A DNA stretch of 64,000 bases from Shewanella decolorationis S12 (GCF_000485795.1 NZ_AXZL01000054.1:1-64000); one strand, 5' to 3'; counted from the first letter of the stretch, positions 36,151-46,284 are shown. The notes: a model not told the origin generated them from the letters alone. Program-made: numbers and translations.

Positions 36151-37077
36151 TTATTGCGGCAAACTAAACATGATTTCAACCAATTGTCCTTCCCGCTCAA
36201 CCATAACAGAAACTTCAGTTAATTCAGGCAATTGACTCATCATTTCTAACGCCTGACTCATCACAGTCAGGTCGTAACCATTAATCGATTTAGCAAGGTC
36301 ATTGGGTTTAAAGCCCGCTTGCTTAAAAAGGTTCACATCTTTACCTGGGTTTAGACGATAGCCCACTACGCTTTCGCCCTGTCTGACAGGAGAAATCGCG
36401 ATGTAATCGGTAATTTTGCTGGGGTCGGCTAAGAGTTCGCTGCGGGATTCGGCCAGCTCTTGGGAGATTTCAGTATTTTTGCGTTGATCGACGCGGCTAA
36501 CCACTTCGGCCTTTTCACTCTTAGCTTTTTGTAATTGCTGATTCGCAGGGCTTTGGCTGGTGTAAACCAGACCATCGAGCATCAGGGTCTCGTAACGGCC
36601 TGCGTTAGTGATGATAATCCGGTCGGCATAGACTTCTTTTAGCGACGCCGAAGTGCCTTTAATCTTATCGCCTAGGCTGTAGGTTTCTTGGCTGCCGCTG
36701 GACTCGATAATCGCGAGGCCTTTTTGATCAGCGGTCGAAGCCACTACACCCGTTAATTGAATAGATAATGATGTCTTAGGCGCATCGGTCACAGTCTCAA
36801 CCACTTCCACTTTAGGTTTATCCGCTTTGGCATCGACTTTACCGAAAAGCGCAAGCTGCTGTAATCCAGCAAGATCGACTTGTCCGGCCCCCTTACCCGT
36901 CGTTGTGACAGCCGTAGGAGACCAAGCAGTTGGAGAAGATGAACTAGGTACAAGTTTCCATGTAATTTGCGCGGCTAAGAGTAAACTCAGAATAAAACCA
37001 CACCAGAAAACAATCTGACTCAATGGCTTATGCGGAATACCTGCAGCTTTTGCGATAACTTTATCTAATAAATCCAT
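36151..37077 (-). CDS. gspC: type II secretion inner-membrane protein C
   Basis: 308 residues from ATG 37077 (GAGGGT upstream); an in-frame TTG six codons earlier is less likely. One membrane helix (about 22-42), a homology region with LTGVVAS (about 100-170) that binds GspD N0, a Gln/Lys-rich linker and a C-terminal PDZ-like domain (about 215-305). First gene of the gspC-N transcript, divergent from hslR. Confidence 0.94.
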   Translation of the reverse strand: MDLLDKVIAKAAGIPHKPLSQIVFWCGFILSLLLAAQITWKLVPSSSSPTAWSPTAVTTTGKGAGQVDLAGLQQLALFGKVDAKADKPKVEVVETVTDAPKTSLSIQLTGVVASTADQKGLAIIESSGSQETYSLGDKIKGTSASLKEVYADRIIITNAGRYETLMLDGLVYTSQSPANQQLQKAKSEKAEVVSRVDQRKNTEISQELAESRSELLADPSKITDYIAISPVRQGESVVGYRLNPGKDVNLFKQAGFKPNDLAKSINGYDLTVMSQALEMMSQLPELTEVSVMVEREGQLVEIMFSLPQ

Positions 37078-37226
37078 ATTTATGTGGACCCTCAATACAG
37101 GTCTCTGTTCTGATTATAAAAATTATTATGTTCGCCACATGCTAACCTAGGCCGCATTTGGCAACAACCCCATAACAGTATTGCAATTGGCGAAAATTGG
37201 CCATTTATGCTAACTTTGCCCGCCTA

Positions 37227-37253
37227 AAAAGGGTGTGAAGCGCACCACCCTTT
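37227..37253. other. hairpin between gspC and hslR
   Basis: AAAGGGTG/CACCCTTT arms with a 10-base loop, 76 bases before the hslR start, in the 251-bp divergent gap that must hold the gspC and hslR promoters. No confident promoter could be read here. Confidence 0.4.
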
Positions 37254-37328
37254 AACATCATCGCAATGCGACTTAGGCAATTTATTACTCAGCATGTGAA
37301 CTCATCGATCTTTTATCTTGGAGACACT

Positions 37329-37727
37329 ATGACACAAAGTTCAAGCGACAGTGGCAGCGTTCGACTCGATAAGTGGTTATGGGCCGCACGTTTTTATAAA
37401 ACTCGAGCCATTGCCAAAGAAATGATCAACGGCGGCAAAGTACATTACAACGGTGCGCGCACCAAATCTAGTAAGAATGCCGAGATAGGTGCCGTCCTTA
37501 AGATACGACAGGGATATGACGATAAAGAGATCGTTATAAAAAAATTATCTGAAGTGCGCCAAAGTGCATCAATTGCGCAGGAATTATACGAAGAAACCGC
37601 AGCCAGTGCGGCTAAACGGGCGGTAAACGCCGAAGCAAGACGATTGAATATTCTCAATAATCCTGCGCCCGAGCATAAACCGGATAAAAAGCAACGACGA
37701 GCGCTTATCCGTTTTAAAGAATACTAA
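37329..37727 (+). CDS. hslR: heat-shock ribosome-associated protein Hsp15
   Basis: 132 residues from ATG 37329, preceded by GGAG five bases away; the frame is open 21 codons upstream but that part lacks a ribosome site. S4 RNA-binding domain at residues about 9-70 (VRLDKWLWAARFYKTRAIAKE), followed by a basic tail. Binds free 50S subunits carrying a nascent chain and helps rescue them. Followed 36 bases later by hslO, as in E. coli. Confidence 0.95.
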   Translation: MTQSSSDSGSVRLDKWLWAARFYKTRAIAKEMINGGKVHYNGARTKSSKNAEIGAVLKIRQGYDDKEIVIKKLSEVRQSASIAQELYEETAASAAKRAVNAEARRLNILNNPAPEHKPDKKQRRALIRFKEY

Positions 37728-37763
37728 GAATTACGTAAAAGTTACCTAACAGTGAGACACAAG

Positions 37764-38624
37764 ATGACCCAAGATATTTTAAACCGTTACTTGTTCGACA
37801 ATGCCGATGTGCGTGGTGAACTCGTACAATTACAAGACAGCTATCAACAGGTGATTGGCTCACACGCCTACCCACCCGTGCTGCAAATTCTGCTCGGTGA
37901 ATTACTGGCGGCAACCTCTTTATTAACTGCCACCTTAAAATTCAGTGGCGATATCAGCGTGCAACTACAAGGTAACGGCCCAGTATCGCTGGCGGTAATC
38001 AATGGTAATAACCAACAGCAATTACGCGGTATTGCCCGCTGGGAAGGAGAGTTAGCTGACGATGCCAGCCTTGCCGATCTCTTTGGCCAAGGTTATATGG
38101 TTATCACCCTAACACCCGATGAAGGCGAGCGTTACCAAGGCGTGGTCGCCCTCGACAAGCCAACCTTAGCTGCCTGTGTTGAAGACTACTTTAACCAATC
38201 AGAGCAATTACCTACTGCACTGTGGTTATTTGCCGACGGTAAACAAGCAGCAGGCATGTTCTTGCAAATTTTACCTAGCCAAGAAGATCACAATGCCGAC
38301 TTTGAGCATTTATGTCAGCTGACCGCGACCATCAAGGCGGAAGAGTTATTCACCTTAGATGCACAGGACGTATTGCACCGCTTATATCACCAAGAAGAAG
38401 TGCGTCTGTTCGATCCTATCGAAGTCAGCTTTAAATGCACTTGCTCACGTGAGCGCAGCGCAGCCGCGATCAAAACCATTGATCAAGCCGAAGTCGAAGC
38501 CATTCTGGCCGAAGACGGTAAGGTCGAAATGGGTTGTGAATACTGCAATGCCAAGTACGTATTCGATGGTATTGATATCGCATCAATTTATGCCAATGGC
38601 ACAGCTTCAAATACCCAGCAGTAA
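37764..38624 (+). CDS. hslO: redox-regulated chaperone Hsp33
   Basis: 286 residues from ATG 37764. Holdase activated by oxidation plus heat. The zinc-binding redox switch is at the C-terminus: CTC (about 229) and CEYC (about 261), spacing CXC-X29-CXXC. N-terminal [12 protein letters not shown] is the family start. A GTG four codons earlier is possible but less likely. Ends in a strong terminator. Confidence 0.97.
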   Translation: MTQDILNRYLFDNADVRGELVQLQDSYQQVIGSHAYPPVLQILLGELLAATSLLTATLKFSGDISVQLQGNGPVSLAVINGNNQQQLRGIARWEGELADDASLADLFGQGYMVITLTPDEGERYQGVVALDKPTLAACVEDYFNQSEQLPTALWLFADGKQAAGMFLQILPSQEDHNADFEHLCQLTATIKAEELFTLDAQDVLHRLYHQEEVRLFDPIEVSFKCTCSRERSAAAIKTIDQAEVEAILAEDGKVEMGCEYCNAKYVFDGIDIASIYANGTASNTQQ

Positions 38625-38641
38625 GTCAAAATTGACTGTTA

Positions 38642-38667
38642 GAAGGGCACCTCTGGTGCCCTTTTTT
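38642..38667 (+). terminator. terminator after hslO
   Basis: GAAGGGCACC-TCT-GGTGCCCTTTTTT: strong stem and T-run 18 bases past the stop. Confidence 0.92.
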
Positions 38668-38824
38668 GTACCGCCTCAATGATCCAGCTCACACTTTACC
38701 CACGGATAGGATACAATCGGCACACTTTGTCCCCTAGCACGCCTCGGGCGATAAATAAAAGCAAAATCGGCAGACGATCGATAAAAAAATAACCTTACAA
38801 ATACAAGTCAATGGAGACCTCACT

Positions 38825-40366
38825 ATGGCGGATGGATTAAACCGCGTTCATTACAACCCCTCAACAGCACAACTGGTCGAATTTGCCCTGCTACGCGGCG
38901 AAGGTGAATTAACCGCCAATGGTGCACTGGTTGCCAAAACCGGTACCCGTACAGGTCGCTCTCCTGGCGATCGTTTTATTGTTAAAGAACCCAGTTCTGC
39001 GGCTGACATCGAATGGGGACCCGTCAACCAAGCATTTGAACCCGGTGCTTTTGAAGGATTATGGGCGCGTGTAGAAGCATTCCTCGCCGATAAAGAGTTG
39101 TTTGTATCTGACCTCGAAGTCGGTGCAGACCCTGAACATTACCAGCCAGTGCGCGTGACGACTCAATACGCTTGGCACCAACTGTTCGCCCGCAACCTTT
39201 TTATCATCCCAGAAGAATTTAACCGTCAAGATAAGCCTGTATGGCAAATCATCAACGCGCCAGACTTCGTCTGTGTACCTGAGCGTGATGGCACCAATTC
39301 AGATGCGGCGGTGATCTTAAACTTTGCCGAGCGCAAAGTGTTGCTAGCGGGCCTGAAATACGCTGGCGAAATGAAGAAGTCGATGTTCTCTGTACAAAAC
39401 TTCCTGCTGCCAGCCCAAGGCGTATTGCCAATGCACTGCTCGGCTAACGTAGGTAAAGACGGCGACACTACCCTATTCTTCGGTCTGTCAGGCACGGGTA
39501 AAACCACCCTGTCTGCGGATCCAAAACGCTTCCTGATCGGTGACGATGAGCACGGCTGGGCACCGGGCGGCGTATTCAACATCGAAGGCGGCTGCTACGC
39601 CAAGTGTATCGACCTGAGCCAAAAGAACGAGCCAGTGATTTGGGATGCGATTCGCTTCGGTACTGTGCTGGAAAACGTAGTAATGGACGAGCACCGCGTG
39701 CCTAACTACAAAGACAGCAGCCTGACAGAAAACACCCGTGCGGCTTACCCACTCGAGCATATCGCTCAGCGTAAAGAAGACAACCGTGGCGCCGAGCCGC
39801 ACGCTGTTGTGTTCTTAACCTGCGACGTGTCTGGCGTGTTGCCACCGGTTTCTATCCTGAGCAAAGAGCAAGCGGCTTACCACTTCCTCTCGGGTTACAC
39901 CGCTAAAGTCGGCTCGACTGAAATCGGTTCAACGTCTGCAATTCAGTCAACCTTCTCTACCTGCTTCGGCGCACCTTTCTTCCCACGTCCTGCGGGCGTG
40001 TATGCAGAGCTGTTGATGAAGCGTATCGAGTCATTCGGTAGCCAAGTGTACTTAGTGAACACTGGCTGGACTGGCGGCCCACACGGTATTGGTAAACGTT
40101 TCGACATCCCAACAACTCGCGCGATTGTCGATGCGATTGTTAGCGGTGAACTGAAAAACGTCGAAACCGTACACTTAGAGACGCTGAATCTTGCCGTGCC
40201 TGTGGCGGTACCGGGTGTAGACACTAACCTACTCAACCCAGTGAACACTTGGAGCGATAAGGCTCTGTATGCCGAATACGCTCAAAAACTGGCTGAAGCC
40301 TTCACTAAGAACTTCGCTAAGTACCAAGTGTCAGATGCTATCCGTAACGCTGGCCCAAAGGCATAA
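38825..40366 (+). CDS. pckA: phosphoenolpyruvate carboxykinase (ATP)
   Basis: Converts oxaloacetate and ATP to PEP, the entry step of gluconeogenesis. 513 residues. Kinase-1a P-loop [16 protein letters not shown] (about 220), IGDDEHGW (about 239), EGGCYAKC and the N-terminal [12 protein letters not shown] substrate-binding Arg region are all present. It has its own 200-bp upstream region after the hslO terminator and a strong terminator after it, so it is a single-gene unit. Confidence 0.98.
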   Translation: MADGLNRVHYNPSTAQLVEFALLRGEGELTANGALVAKTGTRTGRSPGDRFIVKEPSSAADIEWGPVNQAFEPGAFEGLWARVEAFLADKELFVSDLEVGADPEHYQPVRVTTQYAWHQLFARNLFIIPEEFNRQDKPVWQIINAPDFVCVPERDGTNSDAAVILNFAERKVLLAGLKYAGEMKKSMFSVQNFLLPAQGVLPMHCSANVGKDGDTTLFFGLSGTGKTTLSADPKRFLIGDDEHGWAPGGVFNIEGGCYAKCIDLSQKNEPVIWDAIRFGTVLENVVMDEHRVPNYKDSSLTENTRAAYPLEHIAQRKEDNRGAEPHAVVFLTCDVSGVLPPVSILSKEQAAYHFLSGYTAKVGSTEIGSTSAIQSTFSTCFGAPFFPRPAGVYAELLMKRIESFGSQVYLVNTGWTGGPHGIGKRFDIPTTRAIVDAIVSGELKNVETVHLETLNLAVPVAVPGVDTNLLNPVNTWSDKALYAEYAQKLAEAFTKNFAKYQVSDAIRNAGPKA

Positions 40367-40418
40367 GTACATAGCGGATTCATTCAGATAATGTAACCAA
40401 ACACATTGTTGAGTAAAC

Positions 40419-40452
40419 AAGCGCGGATTCAGTAATGAATCCGCGCTTTTTA
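40419..40452 (+). terminator. terminator after pckA
   Basis: Arms AAGCGCGGATTCA/TGAATCCGCGCTT followed by TTT, 53 bases after pckA. Confidence 0.92.
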
Positions 40453-40613
40453 TTTGCCTGTTGATTTGATGGCTAAGAGCCTGCCGCACTAAGGTCACTG
40501 CGTAGATTTTTATGTGTTTTATTTCTTATCGATTAGTTAAACCAAGCTTAAATTAATGCTGCGTTTTTATAATCATCGATAACAATCATCATTTTTTAGG
40601 AAGCGACACCCAA

Positions 40614-42173
40614 ATGGAAAACCATAAACCTGTCACTGGATTCCAGCGATTTCTCAATGGCGTCGAAGTCGTCGGCAATAAACTGCCCGATCCGGCGGTG
40701 TTATTTGCGATGTTTCTGGGCTTAGTCTGGCTGATCTCCTGGGGATTATCGGGTGTCAGTTTTGATGAAATCGACCCTCGTACTGGCAACCCCATTCAAG
40801 TCGTCAATATGCTCGAAGGCGGGGCACTGACAGCCTTTACCTCGACAATAGTCTCCACCTTTGTGACTTTTCCGCCGCTGGGTGTCGTGCTGGTTGCTAT
40901 GTTGGGGCTTGGCGTGGCAGAACATACTGGTTTTATCAATGCTGGGCTGCGCTCGATTTTATCTGTTACCCCCAAGATGTTACTCACCCCAGTATTGATC
41001 GCCGTGGGTATCCTGAGCCATGTCGCGGTTGATGCGGGTTATGTACTGGTTATCCCGCTCGGCGCGGTGATCTTCTATGCCGCGGGTCGCCATCCCCTAG
41101 CCGGTATTGCCGCCGCTTTCGCGGGCGTATCCGGCGGTTTTTCTGCGACCGTGGGCGTGCCTTCGAGTCTTGACCCTATGTTAGCGGGCTTAACTCAGGC
41201 AGCGGCAAGATTATCGGCCGATCCCGCAGCCGCCACATTGACGATTAACCCACTGAATAATATCTTCTTTACGTCGGCCTCAGCCGTATTAATCATCTTA
41301 GTTGGCTGGTTCTTAACGGATAAAGTGATTGAGCCGCGCCTAAAAAACACCGCAGTGAATGGTGATCCCAGCACGCTGCCAACGCTTGATGAGCTGGCGC
41401 CCCATGAGCGCCGTGGGCTTAAATTCGCCATGGGCGCCATGTTGTTATGTGCCTTAGGGCTAGTGTTTACTGCCTATGGTGACAACTCTGCCTGGCGTGG
41501 TACCGATGGCGCGCTAACCAGTTCCTCGGCTCCCTTGATGCGCTCCATTGTGGCGATTATTTTTGTGTTCTTCCTCGTGCCAGGCATAGTCTATGGCTAT
41601 GTTGCGGGCACGGCGAATAACCACAGAGCCATTATTCAAGGCATGAGTAAGTCCATGAGTGGTATGGGTTATTACATCGTTATGGCCTTTTTCTGCGCTC
41701 AGTTTATTTATGCCTTTGGTCAATCCAATTTAGGCGCATTAATGGCGATTAAAGGCGCGTTGGCGTTGAAAGAATTAGCCCTTCCTATGGGCGTGACTTT
41801 GGTGGGAATTGTGTTTCTCACGGCGTTCGTCAATCTATTAGTCGGCTCGGCGTCGGCCAAATGGGCTTTGATTGGTGCCATTATGGTGCCTATGTTAATG
41901 GAGCTGGGCGTATCACCCGATTTGACTCAAGCCGCTTACCGCGTGGGCGACTCGTCGACCAATATCATTACCCCACTGATGCCTTACTTTCCCTTGATTG
42001 TGGTGTTTTGCCAAAAATACGTTAAGGAATCAGGCATTGGCACTCTAGTGGCATTGATGTTGCCGTTTTCAATCAGTTTTCTCCTGCTTTGGAGCGCTTT
42101 CTTATTGGCATATTGGGCAATAGGCCTGCCATTGGGTATCGGTAGCTCATTCACTTTCCCAGCAATGCCTTAA
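40614..42173 (+). CDS. AbgT-family transporter
   Basis: 519 residues with about 11 membrane segments and the AbgT pattern (FLNGVEVVGNKLPDPAVLFAMF at the start; GDSSTNIITPLMPYFPLIVVF near the end). Family members move p-aminobenzoyl-glutamate (AbgT) or export sulfonamides (MtrF/YdaH). No hydrolase genes (abgA/abgB) are next to it, so the substrate is open. GGAAGC ribosome site; own terminator downstream. Confidence 0.93.
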   Translation: MENHKPVTGFQRFLNGVEVVGNKLPDPAVLFAMFLGLVWLISWGLSGVSFDEIDPRTGNPIQVVNMLEGGALTAFTSTIVSTFVTFPPLGVVLVAMLGLGVAEHTGFINAGLRSILSVTPKMLLTPVLIAVGILSHVAVDAGYVLVIPLGAVIFYAAGRHPLAGIAAAFAGVSGGFSATVGVPSSLDPMLAGLTQAAARLSADPAAATLTINPLNNIFFTSASAVLIILVGWFLTDKVIEPRLKNTAVNGDPSTLPTLDELAPHERRGLKFAMGAMLLCALGLVFTAYGDNSAWRGTDGALTSSSAPLMRSIVAIIFVFFLVPGIVYGYVAGTANNHRAIIQGMSKSMSGMGYYIVMAFFCAQFIYAFGQSNLGALMAIKGALALKELALPMGVTLVGIVFLTAFVNLLVGSASAKWALIGAIMVPMLMELGVSPDLTQAAYRVGDSSTNIITPLMPYFPLIVVFCQKYVKESGIGTLVALMLPFSISFLLLWSAFLLAYWAIGLPLGIGSSFTFPAMP

Positions 42174-42223
42174 GAGACGATTGCTAAGCTAACACATTCG
42201 GTTTTGAGTGAATGTTAATAAAC

Positions 42224-42264
42224 AAAATGGCGCCAACTCGATAAGCGCTGACGCCATTTTTATT
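42224..42264. terminator. terminator after AbgT-family gene
   Basis: AAAATGGCG/CGCCATTTTTA stem with an inner GCG(C) pairing, between convergent genes; A- and T-runs on both sides. Confidence 0.8.
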
Positions 42265-42287
42265 TATATGGAGTCAAACGATTGGGC

Positions 42288-43751
42288 TTACTTAGTATCC
42301 GATCTTAATACTAACTCCACACGGCGATTCTGCTGCTGCCCCGCCTCATCACTGTTACTAGCAACGGGAGCATGTTCACCTATCCCTACGGCTTCCAATT
42401 GTTGAGTTTGAATACCATGACTCGTGGTCAATAACTTCACAATCGCCACCGCGCGGCGTTGGGATAAACCTTGGTTATAGGCTTGATTACCTTTGTCATC
42501 GGTATGACCCACTACATAAAATGCACGCTTAGGATTTGCCTTTAAGTAACTCGCAAGCACCTCGACAACGGGCTGCGCCTCGGGCAATAACTTGTCGCTA
42601 TCGTACTCAAATAACAGCCCTTCTAAGGCGACATGCCCCTTGGCTTCAATTTGGTCGGTCAGCGCCTCAAGATTGATCCCCACGCGGTCATCCTTAAGCT
42701 CAGTCTCCTCTAGCACCCGCAAGTCGGTCCATAACCCGCCGATATAACCTATGGTATAAGTGCTCACATGCACATTCCCCTCGGGGCGCGTTAAGGTATA
42801 CCAAGCATAAAACTGGCTGTCTTCATTACCGATATTCACTAGAGAATCGATAGCTCTGATAAACCTGTCCTCCCTACCACAGGCCTTTCCCTGACACTCA
42901 AATTGCGACTCGAATCCGAGTTTAGTCAATGCCACCTTATAGTTAGTGAACACCTCGTAGCCCGAATATTCCTTTGGTATTGAATAGCCATTTTGAGTCA
43001 ACTTACCCGCACGCTCCACCAGCACAGGCTTATTGCTTGCATCCATTGAAGACACAAATACTGTGCTCGCAAAGCCTTGGCGTTTAAAGTCCTGGATATA
43101 GCTTCCCTTTAAGCGGCTGATAAGCGGATGATCCTCGGCGCCATTCGTATCCTTCTTTTGATTATCTTTAAACTCGATTTGCTTAGGCGCCTGCTGTAAA
43201 AATGCAGCATTAACCGTGACTAAATCTAACGGCTCTGGGATCACCTCGAGCGTCGTAATATGAAGACCCGCAGAATCATCCATAACTGCCGCTTGTATGG
43301 CGTTATAAAACTCTTTTTGCTCATTCTTCACTCGAGCAAACAAGTAACCACTTTCAACACCAATAACGCCATCCAACAGGGCAATTTTCTCTCGCAATAG
43401 GCGAGAATCACCACATGCCTCAAGCAGACACTCGAATAGGACTTCGCCACCAAGCTTTTTAATCTGTTCACGGTAATTATCGAGAATATGCGCAGGGCTG
43501 TATTCGGGCGCTAATTTGTATTTTTGCTGATGGACCTGACCGAAGATAGCCTTAAAACGATAGTCAGACCTTTGTTCACCCGCGCTGATAATAAAGGGAT
43601 ATTCAGCATAATGGCGCGTCAATTCATCCTTTAATTTCGCCGTAGGAAAAGGCGTAAATAATCCCTCATCCGCCGCCATTAACGATAAAGGCAACAGGCT
43701 CGTCGACATAGCCAATAACCCCGCTAAATAACTCCGCTTAGAAACACGCAT
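42288..43751 (-). CDS. OmpA-family outer-membrane protein with duplicated DUF4892-like domain
   Basis: 487 residues from ATG 43751 (GGAGGG nine bases upstream). Signal peptide to about 27 (LPLSLMAADE). Two related domains, about 30-165 and 205-345, each with a FECL.EACG / FECQGKACG cysteine pair and a DNYREQIKKLG-like / TNYKVALTKLG helix, resembling DUF4892. Residues about 365-485 are an OmpA peptidoglycan-binding domain (VGHTDDKGNQAYNQGLSQRRA). Likely tethers the outer membrane to the cell wall; the function of the duplicated domain is unknown. Confidence 0.85.
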   Translation of the reverse strand: MRVSKRSYLAGLLAMSTSLLPLSLMAADEGLFTPFPTAKLKDELTRHYAEYPFIISAGEQRSDYRFKAIFGQVHQQKYKLAPEYSPAHILDNYREQIKKLGGEVLFECLLEACGDSRLLREKIALLDGVIGVESGYLFARVKNEQKEFYNAIQAAVMDDSAGLHITTLEVIPEPLDLVTVNAAFLQQAPKQIEFKDNQKKDTNGAEDHPLISRLKGSYIQDFKRQGFASTVFVSSMDASNKPVLVERAGKLTQNGYSIPKEYSGYEVFTNYKVALTKLGFESQFECQGKACGREDRFIRAIDSLVNIGNEDSQFYAWYTLTRPEGNVHVSTYTIGYIGGLWTDLRVLEETELKDDRVGINLEALTDQIEAKGHVALEGLLFEYDSDKLLPEAQPVVEVLASYLKANPKRAFYVVGHTDDKGNQAYNQGLSQRRAVAIVKLLTTSHGIQTQQLEAVGIGEHAPVASNSDEAGQQQNRRVELVLRSDTK

Positions 43752-43828
43752 CAATATTTACCCTCCATAGAAATACTGCTGCGAAAAGTAACACTAAACG
43801 GATCGCGCAATAACAAATATTAAATAAT

Positions 43829-44131
43829 TTAATACTTTAGCGTGATTGAGGCGATGGATTGTACAGGCAAAAATAGCTGTCGAAGACACGACAGACTGAT
43901 ATAGATGTCAATCACTTAATCACTCTTTTCGCCAAGAGCCGCTTCATCACAAGGATGTTTATTTTGCGACTACCCCACTCTGCCCGTGCTCTATCCATAA
44001 TCGCCCTTTTATTTATGCCGCTATTTACACAAGCAACAACTGTCACGCCCACAGAACATCATGGCACTTGGGAAAATAAAGATGAAGATGGTGATGGCGT
44101 GCCCGACGAATTGGATGATTATCCGTTTGAT
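43829..44131 (+). repeat. leader cassette, copy 1
   Basis: Starts TTAATACTTTAGCGTGATTGAGG and runs through the leader, ribosome site, signal-peptide codons and the first TSP3 motif (to PYPFD). It is highly similar to copy 3 over its whole length and to copy 2 up to the signal peptide. Contains GTGATTGA (43842) and the inverted TCAATCACTTAATCACT (43908-43924). Confidence 0.92.
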
Positions 44132-44800
44132 TCAAGCAGAAATAAATATCCAGTATTTATAGAGCAGGAACCAAATGACAATCCATCAGTGGCCACACCA
44201 ATCAAAATAGATCAAGGGGTCATAGTACGAGGGGTTATAAGCTCTGAATTGGACAAAGGAGATCTGTTTAAGTTTGTAACAACCGAGCTTAAACAATACA
44301 CAGCTGTCTTCAAAACGTCATCAGCTCGATTTAAACCACAAGTGTATATTTCAAATGAAGATGGTCTTGTTATTAATGACATCTTTTTATATCAATACGC
44401 AAAACCGAATATCTACGTAGTAAGCTTTCCAATATATGACCCGGGTACATATCAATTAAGTTTAATTGATGAAAACTTTTCAGGTGGGCCAGATCTTTCC
44501 TACGAAATTGTATTTTTTAACGATACTGATGTTGATTCATTTGATGATATGAAAGAACGAGCAGTGGGTTCTGACCTGCTAGAAAATGATATGGACAAAG
44601 ATAAAATTTTAGATGGACTCGAGTTTATCTTCGGCACTATGAATAAAAGTATAGATATTGATAACGACTCTATTCCAAATTGGTTAGATTCTGACTCTGA
44701 TGGCGACGGATTTAGCGATAAATTTGAGGGAAGTAATGATTTAGATAATGACACTATTCCAAATTTTTTAGATCGAGATGCTGATGGCAATGGGACATGA
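43964..44800 (+). CDS. secreted TSP3/PPC-domain protein, short paralogue
   Basis: 278 residues from TTG 43964; the ATG at 43955 lies on top of the AAGGA ribosome site, and the aligned codon in copy 4 of the leader is ATG, so TTG is the better start. Signal peptide RLPHSARALSIIALLFMPLFTQA. Then DEDGDGVPDELDDYPFD (calcium motif), a PPC-like beta-domain (about 60-165), and more thrombospondin-type-3 repeats (DNDSIPNWLDSDSDGDGFSD). It ends at DADGNGT where its paralogue at 47.7 kb continues for about 370 residues, so it looks C-terminally truncated. Surface or periplasmic, function unknown. Confidence 0.82.
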   Translation: MRLPHSARALSIIALLFMPLFTQATTVTPTEHHGTWENKDEDGDGVPDELDDYPFDSSRNKYPVFIEQEPNDNPSVATPIKIDQGVIVRGVISSELDKGDLFKFVTTELKQYTAVFKTSSARFKPQVYISNEDGLVINDIFLYQYAKPNIYVVSFPIYDPGTYQLSLIDENFSGGPDLSYEIVFFNDTDVDSFDDMKERAVGSDLLENDMDKDKILDGLEFIFGTMNKSIDIDNDSIPNWLDSDSDGDGFSDKFEGSNDLDNDTIPNFLDRDADGNGT

Positions 44801-44860
44801 TTAAATCTGCTCAAATAGCGGCAATCACTAGCCCCTCAATTTAAAAGGAACCTGACAAGC

Positions 44861-45538
44861 ATGGAAAAACTATCCCTTGACGACACTCCCTGGTTTGGCA
44901 CCACCGATTTCAAAGGGAAAAATCAACTCACTAGCGACAGTGACATTCGCCTTAAGTCATCAAGGCTACTCTACCCACTTCCCTTGCCTTTAGAGATGCT
45001 CTTTTTCATTGGGCCGCTGGCATTGGCCATCTTACCCTTTATCAATCCCCAACTCATGCTCCCTGAAATCTGGTTGGCGCTGAGTATAGGTACCATCTTG
45101 GGTAGTCTGATGCTCAAAAAGCTATTCATCGATAGCATTTATGGTCGGGTGAAAGAGCATGTCTGTCAGATTAACGCCAAACGACTCAATATCCCCGGCA
45201 GTCATCTTATCGAGACCAAAGCTGGCCCGATAGAAATTCAGCGACAAGACATAAAGCAAATCTGCGTTCGATTTTGGCCCAGCACGCGCGACCTGCGCAC
45301 CACCTATGATGTCAGTGAGCTAATCATCACGCTGCAATCGGACAAATCAATCAGCTTAAAGAGCCTCTACTTTCCGATTAAGCCCCTGCTTTACCTGCTT
45401 GTCTACTTCGACTACCCAATCACGCTGCAAAAGCGTCGACATTCATTAACCATTGTCGCTCGCAGCATATTCGTCGCTTTTCCCTTAGTCGCCTTAGTGG
45501 CGGTAACAGGCTTGCTGTTTAAAGAGTATTTTCTGTAG
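44861..45538 (+). CDS. membrane protein, two TM segments plus beta-rich tail
   Basis: 225 residues, not recognised. Hydrophobic helices at about 46-65 and 70-88, a mainly polar beta-rich stretch (about 95-185; IEIQRQDIKQICVRF), and a last helix at about 200-220. The layout resembles bacterial PH-domain membrane proteins and the proteins at 46.3 and 47.1 kb. AAAGGA ribosome site. Same module as the TSP3/PPC protein 61 bases upstream. Confidence 0.72.
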   Translation: MEKLSLDDTPWFGTTDFKGKNQLTSDSDIRLKSSRLLYPLPLPLEMLFFIGPLALAILPFINPQLMLPEIWLALSIGTILGSLMLKKLFIDSIYGRVKEHVCQINAKRLNIPGSHLIETKAGPIEIQRQDIKQICVRFWPSTRDLRTTYDVSELIITLQSDKSISLKSLYFPIKPLLYLLVYFDYPITLQKRRHSLTIVARSIFVAFPLVALVAVTGLLFKEYFL

Positions 45539-45670
45539 ATTTAACAGAAACCAAATCGACTAATGACTCTACTATAAAGTTACGCTATTTAGCGTTATGC
45601 CCACCAACTTAGGTAGGGATTTGGCAGGATGAATAAGCATTGTTGAACAATGGCTTATTCTAGTTGTTAA

Positions 45671-45882
45671 GTTAATACTTTAGCGTGATTGAGGAGATGG
45701 ACTCTAGACGCAAAAATAACTGACGAACAAACAGGTAAACAGGTCTAGTTGTCAATCACTTAATCACTCACTTCGCCAAGAGGCGCTTCATCACAAGGAT
45801 GTTTATTTTGCGACTACCCCACTCTGCCCGTGCTCTATGCATAATCGCCCTTTTATTTATGCCGCTATTTGTTGTGCAAGCA
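45671..45882 (+). repeat. leader cassette, copy 2
   Basis: GTTAATACTTTAGCGTGATTGAGG start, GTGATTGA at 45685, TCAATCACTTAATCACT at 45752-45768, then the same ribosome site and signal peptide codons up to CTATTTGTTGTGCAAGCAAC. Similarity stops just after the signal peptide. The remaining 45539-45670 gap holds no gene. Confidence 0.9.
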
Positions 45883-46245
45883 ACGACAAATCAAAAATTA
45901 GACGATGAATTAACCCAACGCTGCTTAGGCACTTTCGATTTTATTAAGACCCAAGACCTAGCGGCCTTTATCGCTCTTATGCCGTACGCACCAACTCAAA
46001 AAGAACAGGAATATGCGGGCGAGATTTTGCAACGCTCCCACAAGCGTTGGTATGTTGACCGAACCATGGATGAAATTACTCCCAAAGGCGTGAGCTATAG
46101 CACAGCAGACGAATTTAAACGGCAAAAAGGCGCTATCCAAGAAGCAAGAGTTAAACTGCTGATCACCAGCCCCAATAATCAAGCCTCGGTCAGTTGCAAA
46201 TTTGTCGAAACACCAAAAGGTTGGTTCCTCTCCAAATTGCCGTAA
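45808..46245 (+). CDS. small secreted two-cysteine protein
   Basis: 145 residues from TTG 45808 (same start logic as the copy 1 and copy 3 genes). Signal peptide RLPHSARALCIIALLFMPLFVVQA, then a 120-residue helical domain with Cys in TQRCLGTF and Cys in VSCKFVETPKGWF, which could pair. The protein at 49.9 kb has the same size, the same two Cys positions and a similar VSCILFEAAGKWYF end, so these are likely paralogues. Function unknown. Confidence 0.75.
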   Translation: MRLPHSARALCIIALLFMPLFVVQATTNQKLDDELTQRCLGTFDFIKTQDLAAFIALMPYAPTQKEQEYAGEILQRSHKRWYVDRTMDEITPKGVSYSTADEFKRQKGAIQEARVKLLITSPNNQASVSCKFVETPKGWFLSKLP

Positions 46246-46284
46246 GTGACCTAAAACAGCCAACGACATAAAGGCAAGGTAGTA

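Noticed and set aside
37168..37175. CCCCATAA before hslR like a sigma-32 -10 element
   Set aside because: No CTTGAAA-like -35 element at 13-17 bp upstream; gene is heat-shock type, but the sequence does not show the promoter.
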